Of a stretch of 64,000 nt of DNA, positions 21,040 to 31,724 are shown piece by piece. The stretch is from positions 28,758,845 to 28,822,844 of the forward strand of contig NC_091323.1 of the NCBI RefSeq assembly GCF_038502225.1. The letters run 5' to 3'. The translations under genes and the position numbers were made by a program. Position 1 is the stretch's first letter, and each line of letters begins with the position of its first letter. Source of the DNA: Cherax quadricarinatus. Taxonomy: Eukaryota > Arthropoda > Malacostraca > Decapoda > Parastacidae. The notes under the pieces are model-generated. The model worked only from the letters and a program-made list of their open reading frames with translations, was not told the origin of the DNA and searched no databases.

Positions 21040-22040
21040 ATGAGTCCTTACTTTTCGAGAGGTAAAGTAGGATTTGACGAATCACATCTAACTGAAATAG
21101 TTACTTTCAGAGACACTGGCAGTTATCTTACGTTATTAAGAGAAGATGTACTGCCCATAACTGATGATACCTATTGCAAAATAGATGTATTGTTAGAAGC
21201 CTATGGAGGGGCTGTTATAAAAGTGCCTCTGCACAAAGTTTATATTCAAACAAGCTATTGTATTGGTTATATTTCAGTGGGTATACCCAGTGGTGTATTT
21301 CCCATCAGGTCAGTGGACTTGTTGATAGGGAACGATATCCTTCATGCTGGTATATGTAAAGAACCATTTGTGATTGATAATAACACTGATGATAATTATG
21401 CCATTGAAGCTTGTAGAGAGAAGCCTATTTTATTTCCTCTCAGCACAATTACTAGAGCTATGTCAAAGATACAACAACCATCCTTGTCTCCTGTTGAGTT
21501 AGTGGATGACAATGATTTGGGCTTGAATATGTTGATTAGTGACGCTCTGCGCCCAGAATCATTAACACCAACTCCCCCGTGTCATCAACCTAGTCAGGAC
21601 ACAACTGACGTTAAATTTATAACTCATGATGATTTAATCAAGGATCAGTTTGTTGATCAGTCACTGGAAAGACTGAGAGATATAGCAGTTACTGAGAGTG
21701 AAGCAAAGGATCTCGATAATTGTTACTATTATAGTAACGGTGTACTGATGGAGAAAAATACATGTAAATTGTCAGCTGATAGCGTTTCCACCACAGTCAA
21801 GCATCTCGTAGTGTTACCAGTTACATTTCGTGAACAAGCCATTGATTTTGCTCACAATAGTCCCATAGGAGGACATTTGGGTGTCAAGAAGACACTCGGT
21901 AAACTGGCAAAACATTTTACTTGGCCAAAAATGAAGGAAACAGTAGCTGATCATGTGTGACGTTGCCACGTGTGTCAAGTGACAGGCAAGCCAGCGCACA
22001 CTCCACCTACACCTCTCACTATGTTCTCTAGTAGCAAAGT
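21040..22040 (+). pseudogene. Protease and integrase N-terminus of element 2
   Basis: Same frame as gag. FRDTGSYLTLL near 21110 carries the aspartic protease DTG, and LLIGNDIL follows. After a linker with ITRAMSK comes the integrase zinc-binding region: FREQAIDFAHNSPIGGHLG, FTWPKM, then a TGA at 21958-21960 and RCHVCQ. The HHCC ligands are present around that nonsense codon. The text then breaks near 22020-22045 and jumps to RNase H, so catalytic integrase and RT are lost. Integrase directly after protease, with a linker like VTRAQSK of element 1, indicates the same Gmr1-like gene order. Confidence 0.85.
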
Positions 22041-22342
22041 TCAGTTTGTCTGGACTAGACATTGTTCAGTCTCATTCAAAAGGTTGAAGCATCTGCTTTC
22101 CTCTGCTCCAGTGAGGGGTCCTAATTTCAATCTTCCCTTTTTACATATAGATGCGAGTGTTATGCAGTGGGTGTTGTGCTGCTCCAACAGTCAACATCCA
22201 CTGATATTCTCCATCCTGTATGTTACTATTCATCTAAGCTCAAACGACACCAGAAAAATTATGCAGCTATTGAGAAAGAGGCTCTAGCTCTTGTGGTGTC
22301 CTTTGAACATTTTGATGTGTATTTGGGCACTTCCCTATTTTA
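22041..22342 (+). pseudogene. RNase H fragment of element 2
   Basis: SFKRLKHLLSSAPV and FLHIDAS match the RT-RNase H connection and the first catalytic Asp. A frameshift near 22165 is needed to continue as AVGVVLLQ, then NYAAIEKEALALVVSFEHF with the conserved Glu, then a stop. The rest of RNase H is absent. It lies downstream of the integrase fragment, in the order seen in element 1. Confidence 0.8.
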
Positions 22343-22906
22343 AATTAACGTGAATTTTAATGCCCAAATACCTTTTGTTACTTGCTATGTCAAATTCAGT
22401 AAAGTAACGTAATCCCTCCAGCCCATATTAACTATATATACTCATGTCTAATTATTATATTTATATATTCACAGTATTCATATGTGTGTAAGGAGACCAC
22501 CCCCCTTCACTACACACCTTAAGCTGTTTCATACTCAGATGTCCGTACTGCATAGCATTCCACATCCACTACTTAAGAGTGGAATGCTGTCTCCTGTCTA
22601 TAACACAAGACTATTATGCTGTCTACACTACTATGATTGAGCCTCATCGTGTCAGGCTTGTCTGCGCTATCCTGTCTCTGCACTGATGTACATAACCATG
22701 AGTATGCGGAGATATGATACTGTGTACTGCCCTAGTACTAGGGGCATAACTTATGGTGAAACACTGTTAAATTATAGAAGTGCTTGGCACAAGAGTGACT
22801 CTGATTAATGTTTATATTAAATTGTATTGATATGAGTAATCAGTAATAATGTGAAAGACATTAATTAATGCAACTCCTAGTGCGACCGTTTGTCGTGTTG
22901 GGGGGG
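22343..22906 (+). other. 3' non-coding region and polypurine tract of element 2
   Basis: AT-rich non-coding sequence with no frame. It ends TGTTGGGGGGG immediately before the 3' LTR, and the G-run is the probable polypurine tract. Confidence 0.7.
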
Positions 22907-24125
22907 TGTTGCAACCCCTGAATGGGTTGCAATATATATAATGTATATTATGATTATGAATATAATGTATATTACCTTTTCATATAATTTTATACTGCTT
23001 ATATTTGCGATAATAGCTAAATCGTGAATACATTGCTTTATAATATTATTTGACTTAGTTACCTGTTGTTAGGATGTAACATATTATGTGCTCAGTACAA
23101 GTCTTGATTGTCTAACTACTGTAATTATCGCTTGTGGCTCGTTAGACTGCCGGGTTCTGTTTCTGAGCTGCAGCTGTCCACGGAGCTATCACGTGATCGA
23201 GGGGGGGTGTCCTCACCTCGCCTGAAGTATTCAGTCTGGTCTAGACTCTCTTGGTGGTTGGACAGATTGTCTGTCTCATTATTCTTGTTAGTTCTGTAGA
23301 ACTCTGTTCACAGAACATTGTATAGACTTAGTGATTTTCGACGTTGTACTGAGGTTGTGTATCTCATAGACACTCTGAGTAACTCAGGTCCTGAGCTGTA
23401 GCTTCTGACCTAACTTGTACTGGTATCTGTGTATTATCACAGTCGGGGATTTTCTTATGCTGAACTTAGATTCAGTAGTATGGGAGTTTTGTGACTTTTG
23501 TGGAGGATCTGCAGATGGTCCCTACTTAGTGTCGTTATATTATCTCCTTGTTCCTGATTCTGTGTCGCAGTTGCTTGTTATATTGCTATTGGGTTTAGCA
23601 TTCTTTTTATTGCTCAAGCAGACTGTTCTGACTGCCAGTTGGTCAAGAAGTTAGTTTATTTGAGGACTTTGTCAGTCACTTGTTTAAGTCTAGTCGAGTC
23701 ATGAGACATAGCGAACCACTTAGAGCACTTATACACATACACACAAACTTGTACATATTTGTAATATCTTATTAATGTTAATGTACCAGACGGTACTTAA
23801 GAATTATAAATGTGATATGCTTTCAGCACAGTACTATTGTATACGAGAGGAGTGATATTATTTTGATTACTGTGATTAATTTAATTTAATTTGATAATAT
23901 ACCTCTAGACTTAATAAATTTATTAAATTTTAATTTCTCTAGTTAGTAGCCTACCAGTTGTAATCCTGAAGCACTTTTGAATCATACTGAAATCTAATGG
24001 ATAATTGGACAAGGATACTGACTAATTGTTACGAAAACCCAGTAACAGGCTGGATGCTATTAGGGCAGTCCTTTCTAGTATTCACTGGAGATCTCTAAGC
24101 TTTTAGAATCGCGTTTTTTGTAACA
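22907..24125 (+). repeat. 3' LTR of element 2
   Basis: Direct copy of 17979-19205 with scattered differences (for example a shorter poly-G near 23200 and ACACATACACAC near 23735). Same TTGCAACCC hairpin start and TTTTTTGTAACA end. Confidence 0.93.
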
Positions 24126-24130
24126 TCTTA

Positions 24131-24831
24131 GTATAAGATGCAGAATCAGTTGCAAAAGGGCTCATATTGACAAAAGCCAGGACACGTTCACGAACTGTGT
24201 TTCAGAATGCAGAATGAGGAAACTCAGTGCCAGCATACTCAGTTTCGATCTCCTGTGATCTATGTCAATTTAGTAGTAAAAAACCCTCGTCGACTGGAAA
24301 TGAAAAACGAGCAGGAAGAGGAAACAGGATAGGCGCGGCCGTATCGGGTGAGAGTGACGGCTTGGATGTACACACCCTACCTGCCAGGTAGTGAAGATTG
24401 CCATGCGTCTTATGTATTCATAAGTCATTAACTGACGTTCTTGCTTTAAGGGACTCTAAGCTTGTTGTACTTTGTTTCAGTCCTCAAGCAGTAAGTATAC
24501 TGGGGCTAACGATATACTAGAGGCCTATGGCAAGGCAATATCTAGCCTTCCCAGATACACTTTTTTGAAGGATTTAATGGTCTGTATGATTGCCTCTCTT
24601 ATGACTTGAGCGGTCATGACGCGCCATTACTGTTTGAAAATTGTGTGTTAACGTTGGATAGAGAGAGAGAAGCTTTCGTGGTCTCCAGCACTGACACTAA
24701 CTTCTGGGATGATCAAAATAAAAAGCATAACGTTGTCAACCCAACACGACGCTGAATTACAACTTCCCCCTTATTTTTTTCCATCATTCAAAGGTTAAGT
24801 GTTGTACATTTGAATTTTTTTCTTACTATAA
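24131..24831. other. Unassigned unique-looking sequence
   Basis: Begins with the target duplication of element 2. No frame above about 60 codons without stops and no repeat recognised apart from a short GA run near 24660. It may be the downstream flank of the older element whose gag remnant lies at 17464-17978, but I cannot show that. Confidence 0.5.
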
Positions 24832-25545
24832 CCTTCGGTCTGGCATTGACCTTTCATATGGCAGTGATCTTTAATATGGCATTGACTCTTGACCTGGCAT
24901 TGATCTTTGATATGATGGCATTGAACATTAAAATGGTACCTAACATGATGGCATTGACTTTTGATGTGTCATTAACCTTTTACCTGGCATGGACCTTTGA
25001 TGTCATTGACCTTTGACCTGGCATGGACCTTTGATATGTCATTGACCTTTGACCTGGCATGGACCTTTGATGTGGCATTGATCTTTGACCTGACATTGAC
25101 CTTTGACCTGGCGCTGACCTTTGGCTTGGCACTAACTTTTGCCTTTGCATTGACCTTTCACTTGGCATTGATCTTTAATCTGGCATTGACCTTTGACCTG
25201 GCATGCACCTTTGACCTGGCATTGACCTTTGGCCTGGCATGGACCTTTGATATGTCATTGACCTTTGACCTGGCATTAACATTTGATGTGGCATTGACCT
25301 TTGACCTGGCATGGACCTTTGATATGTCATTGACCTTTGACCTGGCATGGACCTTTGATATGGGATTGATCTTTGACCTGACATTGACCTTTGACCTGGT
25401 GCTGACCTTTGGCTTGGCATTGACCTTTGACTTGACATCACCTTTGACCTGGCATTGATCTTTAATCTGGCACTGACTTTTGACATGTCATTGACCTTTG
25501 ACCTGACATTGACCTTTGGCTTAGCCCTAACTTTCTCCTTGGCAT
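24832..25545. repeat. 18-bp minisatellite with DR1-like motifs
   Basis: About 40 units based on ACCTGGCATTGACCTTTG with variants (GATATGTCA, GATGTGGCA, GCTTGGCA). Unit length 18 keeps frames open on both strands with Leu-Thr-Phe-Asp patterns; these are not genes. The string TGACCTTTGACCT occurs perfectly nine times (about 25007, 25042, 25097, 25187, 25259, 25294, 25330, 25384, 25491). Its reverse complement is AGGTCAAAGGTCA. Confidence 0.93.
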
Positions 25546-25686
25546 GCAAGGTCGCTTTAAGAAGGTCTCTCAATATCCTCACTTCCCATGTAGTTGAACC
25601 ATAATTTAACCATAATTTAAACCTAGAAGATTGATCACGTTGACCCTGATCTAAACCTCCATAATCTGACACCCAATCAAAACCTA

Positions 25687-28515
25687 TTGGAAAGTAACTG
25701 CCTTTATTACACAGCATCACAAGCCAGCACTATCCGAAACAATGCTAAAAGCCTATCAGTACTTAACTACAACATCAGGTCCTTAAGCAAACACTATGAT
25801 GACCAACTGGCACTCCTTGAATCACTAAAGACACCCTTCTCCTGCATTATTCTTACTGAGACCTGGCTTAAGCAGGACACAATAGATATCTACCCTCTAT
25901 CAGGATACACAGCAATTCACAACTGCAGACCAAACCAAGTTGGGGGTGGTATTGCAATCTATTACTCTAACCAATTATCTTGTATTAGCACCACTTGCTT
26001 TAGTGATGAATATGGGGAATACATTTTTGCTAATTTTACTGTAAAAACCTTAAGACACCTATAACAATCGGTGCCATTTACCGGATACCTCACACAAACA
26101 TCCCAAATTTCAGTGAGAAATTAAAGTCACTAATAACAAACAGACAAATGAATAAGCACCACCTTCTCTTAGCTGGAGACTTCAACATCAACCTTGGCTT
26201 ACTAGATGATCAGCCTGTAACTGATTTCATCAACAATATGAGCAACACACTTCTCATACCAACAATAACTAAACCAACCAGGCTCACTGAGACAAGTGCA
26301 ACCACAATAGACCACATATGGACCAATATACTAGCCCCCCTTAAATCAGGAATAATCACAGATAGCACTACAGACCACTACCCTACCTTCCTCCTGACAA
26401 ACATTAATAAACCACCACTTGAATACAACAAAGTCTCATTTAGACTCCATGACGAGGCCTCAATAAGGAAGTTCACAACTGACCTAGAGATTGTTGACTG
26501 GCCTACAGAATTCTCCAAGGCCAATGGTATTGATGACTGGACAGACATTTTTCTTAACAAATTACTTAGACTATACAACAAACATTGTCCTATAAAAACG
26601 AAACAGATCACAAACAAACGGCTTGGTTGCCCATGGCTAACCAGCACCATTCTGAAATCCATTGACAAGAAACACCAATATGAAAAGCAATATAGACAGG
26701 GCTTAATACACAAAGATATTCTTAAACACTATTCATCAGTTCTCACCAAAGTAATAAAGAAAGCCAAACAACTATACTACTCCAGTAGATTCACAGACAC
26801 TAGAGGAGATATAAAAAAGACCTGGAAAACACTCTCTCAGATTCTAGGGACCCACAAACTGAAAAAAACCAAGAATATTGTCCTAACTAAACCTAATGAA
26901 ACACCACTACATCCCACTGACACAGCTAACAAGATAAACGACTTCTTCTCAACCATAGGATCTAATCTCGCCAATAAAATCCCACATACTAATGCCCATG
27001 CCGGGGACTACCTAGATGGGAATTTCCCAAATTCCTTCTATCTTGCACCAACTGAGCCCTCGGAAGTCACCGAGATTATAAAGTCACTTAAAAACAACTC
27101 AGGGAATCTGTCTAATGTCCCACCATTACTGTACAAGCGAGCGGCCCATATCCTTTCGCATGCTATTTCATTACTTTTTAACAAGTCACTAGAAACTAGC
27201 ACCTTCCCGAAACTACTCAAGATGGCAAGGGTTACACCAATACATAAAGGTGGTGACCCTACAGACTTGAACAACTATACGCCAATATCAAACTTACCAT
27301 TGCTATCCAAAATCTTTGAGAAACTCGTGCACAGGAGACTATATTCATTTATAACAGCACAAAGCATACTCAACCCCTGCCAATTTGGTAGGAAAAATAA
27401 AAGCACTAATGATGCAATCATAAAAATGCTAGATCTGCTTTACACAGCATTGGAAAATAAGGAATATCCACTAGGAATTTTTATTGACCTAAGAAAAGCT
27501 TTTGACACAGTAGACAACGACATCCTACTCCACAAACTTGACCATTATGGTATGAGAGGCCATGCGCTTGCTTATTTCAAATCTTACCTTACTAATAGGT
27601 ATCAGTATGTTACCATTAAAGACACAGCATCAACAACACGGCCACTTGATGCTGGAGTTCCGCAGGGAAGTGTCCTTGGTCCCCTGCTCTTCCTCATATA
27701 CATCAATGATCTTCCAAACGTATCCCAACACCTGAAACCCATTCTCTTTGCTGACGACACGACTTTTGTCATCTCTCACCCTAATCTTGCCACCCTCAAC
27801 ACCATTGTTAATGAGGAGCTGATCAAAATATCGACTTGGATGACAGCCAATAAACTTACGCTTAACACTGACAAAACCTACTATATTATGTTTGGTAGCA
27901 GAGCAGGAGATGCACAAATTAACATTAAGATCGACAACACTCTAATTACCAGACATAATGAGGGCAAATTCCTAGGCCTATACCTTGACAACAACCTGAA
28001 TTTCAGCACCCATATCCAACACAACCAAAAAAGTATCCAAAACAGTTGGGATCCTCTCCAAGATAGGATACTACGTGCCGCAAAATGCCCTTCTCACACT
28101 ATACCACTCACTTATTTATCCATACCTCACCTATGCTATTTGTGCTTGGGGATCAACTGCAGCAACACACCTAAAGCCAATAATAACCCAACAAAAAGCT
28201 GCAGTAAGAATAATCACTAAATCCCATCCCTGGCAACACACCCCCCCCACTCTTCATAGATCTAAACTTACTCCCTGTTCAGTACATCCACACTTACTAC
28301 TGTGCAATCTACATCTACAGGACCTTAAACTCCAATATCAACCTTGACCTAAAACGCTTTCTTGATAGTTGGGACAGAACCCACAGGCATAACACCAGAC
28401 ACAAACATCTCTACGACATTCCCCATGTCCGACTAAACCTTTACAAAAATTCAATGTATGTCAAAGGCCCTAAAATCTGGAACGAATACCACCTGGTGGT
28501 TCACATTTACACTCA
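25687..28515 (+). pseudogene. Non-LTR retrotransposon (Jockey/CR1-type) ORF2 with frameshifts
   Basis: Encoded an endonuclease plus reverse transcriptase for target-primed insertion. The endonuclease part has LNYNIRSL, TETWL, then, after a frameshift near 26060, LLLAGDFNINLGL and TTDHYPTFLL. RT occupies the long frame 26148-28220: LNNYTPISNLPLLSKIFEKL, FIDLRKAFDTVDN, GVPQGSVLGPLLFLIYINDL and FADDT (27747-27761) with both catalytic Asp. A second shift near 28045 leads to SLIYPYLTYAICAWG in another frame, and a third near 28255 to the C-terminus ending about 28515. At least three shifts make it non-functional. Clade assignment needs a phylogeny. Confidence 0.9.
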
Positions 28516-28940
28516 CTCACCCATATGACCATAAACAGAAATATTAATCTCAATCTTAAAATAATGAATCCTATGATACTCCAATACTGAAACTATGTAC
28601 TGTGCCAAAACAAAAGCATTCACATTGCTAAACTCACAAACTAGTATTTAGTCACTTAGCCATAATACCAACTTACCTCATAATTTGTAATATTTTAAAA
28701 TAATGAATTAAATTAAGTCTGCCCGAAATGCCTAGCCATGCTAGGCGTTCTAGTGGTACACTCTGTAATCATTATTTAACTACATGTAAACCACACAACA
28801 ACCAAATTCTGTAAATTCAACATTGTAATCTTTATAGAGAATAAACTTTGAATTGAATTGAATGTAATTATTATATTATCATTACTATTTTTATTACTAT
28901 TTTATTTTATTATAATTTTTTTTATTATTTTATTACTTTC
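28516..28940 (+). other. 3' UTR and tail of the 25.7-kb LINE, then AT-rich DNA
   Basis: Non-coding. A polyadenylation-like AATAAACTTTG near 28842 is followed by ATTGAATTGAATG, a short-repeat tail as in CR1/Jockey-type LINEs. AT-only sequence follows to about 28940. Confidence 0.65.
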
Positions 28941-29234
28941 ATGGGGAAGCTCTAAACTGGTAGGGGTCATACGGCACCTAGGGAATGGGTGGCAAGCAGG
29001 TTCATTCCAAGGAACGGGAGGCTAGCTCTGACTCCTCGAATCAAGGCGCTGCTTTTGAGGGGGCCGAGAGCTGGAATACCCAATATACCAGTTGCTGTAT
29101 TAACCTTGCGGGTTTAGCGTTTTCTCCAAAGACTTGACAGTTGGTGTACCACGTTCTCCAGTTGGTGCGTGCATTTCTCAACCAACTGCCTTTCCTTCAT
29201 TTCTGAACGTTCTAATGTGCTACGGAATTTTGTT
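28941..29234. repeat. Probable interspersed-repeat fragment
   Basis: Contains TCATACGGCACCTAGGGAAT, GGAACGGGAGG and TTGCGGGTTTAGCG, words I remember from abundant decapod LINE tails. No coding sequence. Identification is by memory only. Confidence 0.4.
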
Positions 29235-29520
29235 GGAGTGGGTTAGGTTAGGTTGGGTTGGTTTAGGTTAGAATTAGGATAGGCTGGGTTGGTTTAGGGT
29301 AGGTTGGGTTGTTTTAGGTTTGGATTAGGATAGGGTGGGTTTGTTTAGGCTAGGATTAGGATAGGTTGGGTTGGTTTAGGTTAAGTTAGGTTAGGTTATG
29401 TTTAGGTTAGGTTAGTTTTAGCAAGGTTGATTTAGCTGTCGGTTTAGCTTCGGTTTAGCTTAGGTTTAGTTAGGTTGGTTCGGATTAGGTTTAACTAGGT
29501 TGGATTAGGTTAGATTATAT
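29235..29520. repeat. Degenerate TTAGG-type repeat (interstitial telomere-like)
   Basis: Dense TTAGGTTAGG with variants GGGTTGGTTTAGG, ATTAGGATAGG and TTTAGC. TTAGG is the canonical arthropod telomere unit. Here units are heavily mutated and mixed with TTGGG and TTTAGG, so this is an old internal tract or a TTAGG-derived minisatellite, not a chromosome end. Confidence 0.8.
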
Positions 29521-29624
29521 TAATGTATATTAACAGATACGTCTAATTAACAGACAACAGCGGGAGGAAGCAAACAGGTGAGTGATGCCTAGGATACCGG
29601 GGCATACTGTTAATAGTTAGAACA

Positions 29625-29770
29625 GTGGTAATTCCATATACTTCCTGGGAGGATATGGGAGTACGTGAGAAGATATGGAAGTATATGGGAGTACGTGGGA
29701 GGATACGGAAATACGTAGATGTATATGGGAGTACGTTGGAGGATACTGGAGTACTTGGGAAAGACAGAAA
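29625..29770. repeat. 17-22 bp repeat, about 7 units
   Basis: Imperfect GGGAGTACGTGGGAGGATA-type units with ATATGGAAGTA variants. Confidence 0.75.
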
Positions 29771-29804
29771 GCAGAGGACTTAGATGTCCGTATCTCATAC
29801 AAGT

Positions 29805-30008
29805 GTTCAAACACAGTTTAGACAAATGTCAAATACAATTTAGACAGATGTCAAACACTATTTAGATATGTCAGTCAATTTAGACATATCAAAGATTATT
29901 TAGACATGTCAAACACTATTCAGACATGTCAGAAACAATTTAGACATGCCAAAGACATTTTAGATATGTCAAACTATTTGGACATGTCAAGCACAATTTA
30001 GACTTGTC
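29805..30008. repeat. ATTTAGACATGTCAAACAC minisatellite, left part
   Basis: Units of 18-24 bp with TTTAGACATGTCAAACACAA. The same repeat continues at 30318-30410 beyond the LINE fragment, so the LINE piece inserted into this array. Confidence 0.85.
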
Positions 30009-30317
30009 ACACTATTCAGGGGTGTCACTAGCACGTTAAGAGACAACACAATAAGTGTCAGGGGCCCAAGACTGCTCAACTGCCTCCCAGTATACATAAG
30101 GGGGATTACCAATAGACCCCTGGCTGTCTTCAAGCAGGCACTGGACAAGCACCTAAAGTCGGTACCTGACGAACCGGGCTGTGGCTCGTACGTTGGATTG
30201 CGTGCAACCATCAGTAACAGCCTGGTTGATCAGGCTCTGATCCACCATGAGGCCTGGTCACAGACCGGGCCGCGTGGGCGTTGACCCCCGGAACTCTCTC
30301 CAGGTAAACTCCAGGTA
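30009..30317 (+). pseudogene. LINE 3' end fragment (C-terminal coding and tail)
   Basis: The plus strand reads RDNTISVRGPRLLNCLP, RGITNRPLAVFKQALDKHLK and then non-coding tail with GGTTGATCAGGCTCTGATCC and AACTCTCTCCAGGTAAACTC. This matches a LINE 3' terminus that I remember as extremely abundant in decapods. It is 5'-truncated, has lost all RT catalytic sequence, and is embedded in a minisatellite. Confidence 0.75.
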
Positions 30318-30410
30318 TGTCATTTACTATTTAGACATGTCATACGCAATGTCGACAGATGTCAAACACTATTTAGACATACTAAGCACAGTTTATACAT
30401 GTCAAACGCC
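30318..30410. repeat. ATTTAGACATGTCAAACAC minisatellite, right part
   Basis: Continuation of the array at 29805-30008 on the other side of the LINE fragment. Confidence 0.8.
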
Positions 30411-30499
30411 AAATTTGCGTCATGAGGCATTGACAGGCTTATTACCGACGTCTAACCACCTGGCGATGGCGGGGAGTCCTCATTACCGAAGTTAGAGTG

Positions 30500-31435
30500 G
30501 GACTCCTAGTTCTCCTTTACCTAAGTTCCAGTGTTAAGGATCTGGGACCTGCGCTCAGTCCCAATATTGTGGATCTGGGACCTGCGCTCAGTTCCAGTGT
30601 TAAGGATCTGGGACCTGCGCTCAGTCCCAGTGTTAATGATCTGGGACTAGATTTCAGTGAGTCCCAGTCAAGGGTCTGGAACCTGGTCTCAGTGAGTTCC
30701 AGTGTTAAAGGGTCTGGGACCTGGTCTCAGTGAGTCCCAGTGTTAAGGGTCTGGAACCTGGTCTCAGTGAGTCCCAGTGTTAAGGGTCTGGGACCTGCTC
30801 TCAGTGAGTCCCAGTGTTAAGGGTCTGGGACCTGCTCTCAGTGAGTCCCAGTGTTAAGGGTCTAGGACCTTCTCTCAGTAACTTCCTATGTTAAGGGTCT
30901 GGGACCTTCTCTTAGTGCGTCCCAGTGTTAAGGGTCTGGGACCTTCTCTCAGTGACTCCCAGTGTTAAGGGTCTGGGACCTGCTCTCAGTGAGTCCCAGT
31001 GTTAAAGGGCCTGGGACCTGCTCTCAGTGAGTTTGTGTTAAGGTCTGTGACCTGGTCTCAGTGAGTCCCAGTGTTAAGGGTCTGGGACCTGGTCTCAGTG
31101 AGTCCCAGTGTTAAGGGCCTGGGACCTGGTCTCAGTGAGTCCCAGTGTTAAGGGTCTGGGACCTGGTCTCAGTGAGTCCCAGTGTTAAGGGTCTGGGACC
31201 TGCTCTCAGTGAGTCCCAGTGTTAAGGGCATGGGACCTGCTCTCAGTGAGTCCCAGTGTTAAGGGTCTGGGACCTGGTCTCAGTGAGTCCCAGTGTTAAG
31301 GGTCTGGGACCTGCTCTCAGTGAGTCCCAGTGTTAAGGGTCTGTGACCTGGTCTCAGTGAGTCCGTGTTCAGGGTCGGGGACCTGGTCTCAGTGAGTCCC
31401 AGTGCTAAGGGTCTGGGACCTGCTTTCAATGACTT
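30500..31435. repeat. 37-bp minisatellite, about 25 units
   Basis: Units with AGTGTTAAGGGTCTGGGACC and TGGTCTCAGTGAGTCCC, varying mainly at CTGGTCTC/CTGCTCTC. A second subtype at the left end has TGCGCTCAGTCCC. No coding meaning. Confidence 0.95.
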
Positions 31436-31724
31436 CCTCTGAATAGTTAGACATGAACCACGGGCTCCGGCACAATGACACAATCTCTCAAGTGTTGATA
31501 TGCTTCGCCGCATGCGTCAGAATGGTTTTCCGCAGGCTATGGAATGGGTGTGGTACAGGCTTCAGAAAGGTCGCCGCAGGTTACAAAATGGTGGATATTT
31601 TGCTACAGAAAGGTACGCACGCAGGCCAGCTCACGCACGCACGCAGGCCAGCTCACGCATGCCTCGACACAGTTCGTGCATGTGTGAGCGTAATAAACGC
31701 AGCAGTGATGGGTTTTTCCGTATT
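31436..31724. other. Short spacer with a GC-rich repeat
   Basis: Mostly unique sequence. Two or three copies of ACGCAGGCCAGCTCACGC at 31619-31660. Short overlapping frames show no family. Confidence 0.5.

Larger units (their letters stand above)
17979..24125 (+). mobile_element. Decayed Ty3/gypsy LTR retrotransposon (element 2), internally deleted
   Basis: Length 6147 bp. LTRs 17979-19205 and 22907-24125 are long, direct and similar but with scattered substitutions and small indels (1227 versus 1219 bp), so the insertion is older than element 1. TCTTA flanks both ends (17974-17978 and 24126-24130). The primer site begins one base after the 5' LTR, and a run of seven G precedes the 3' LTR. 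Gag, protease and the start of integrase are followed by an RNase H fragment. Most of integrase and all RT catalytic sequence are deleted. Confidence 0.93.
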
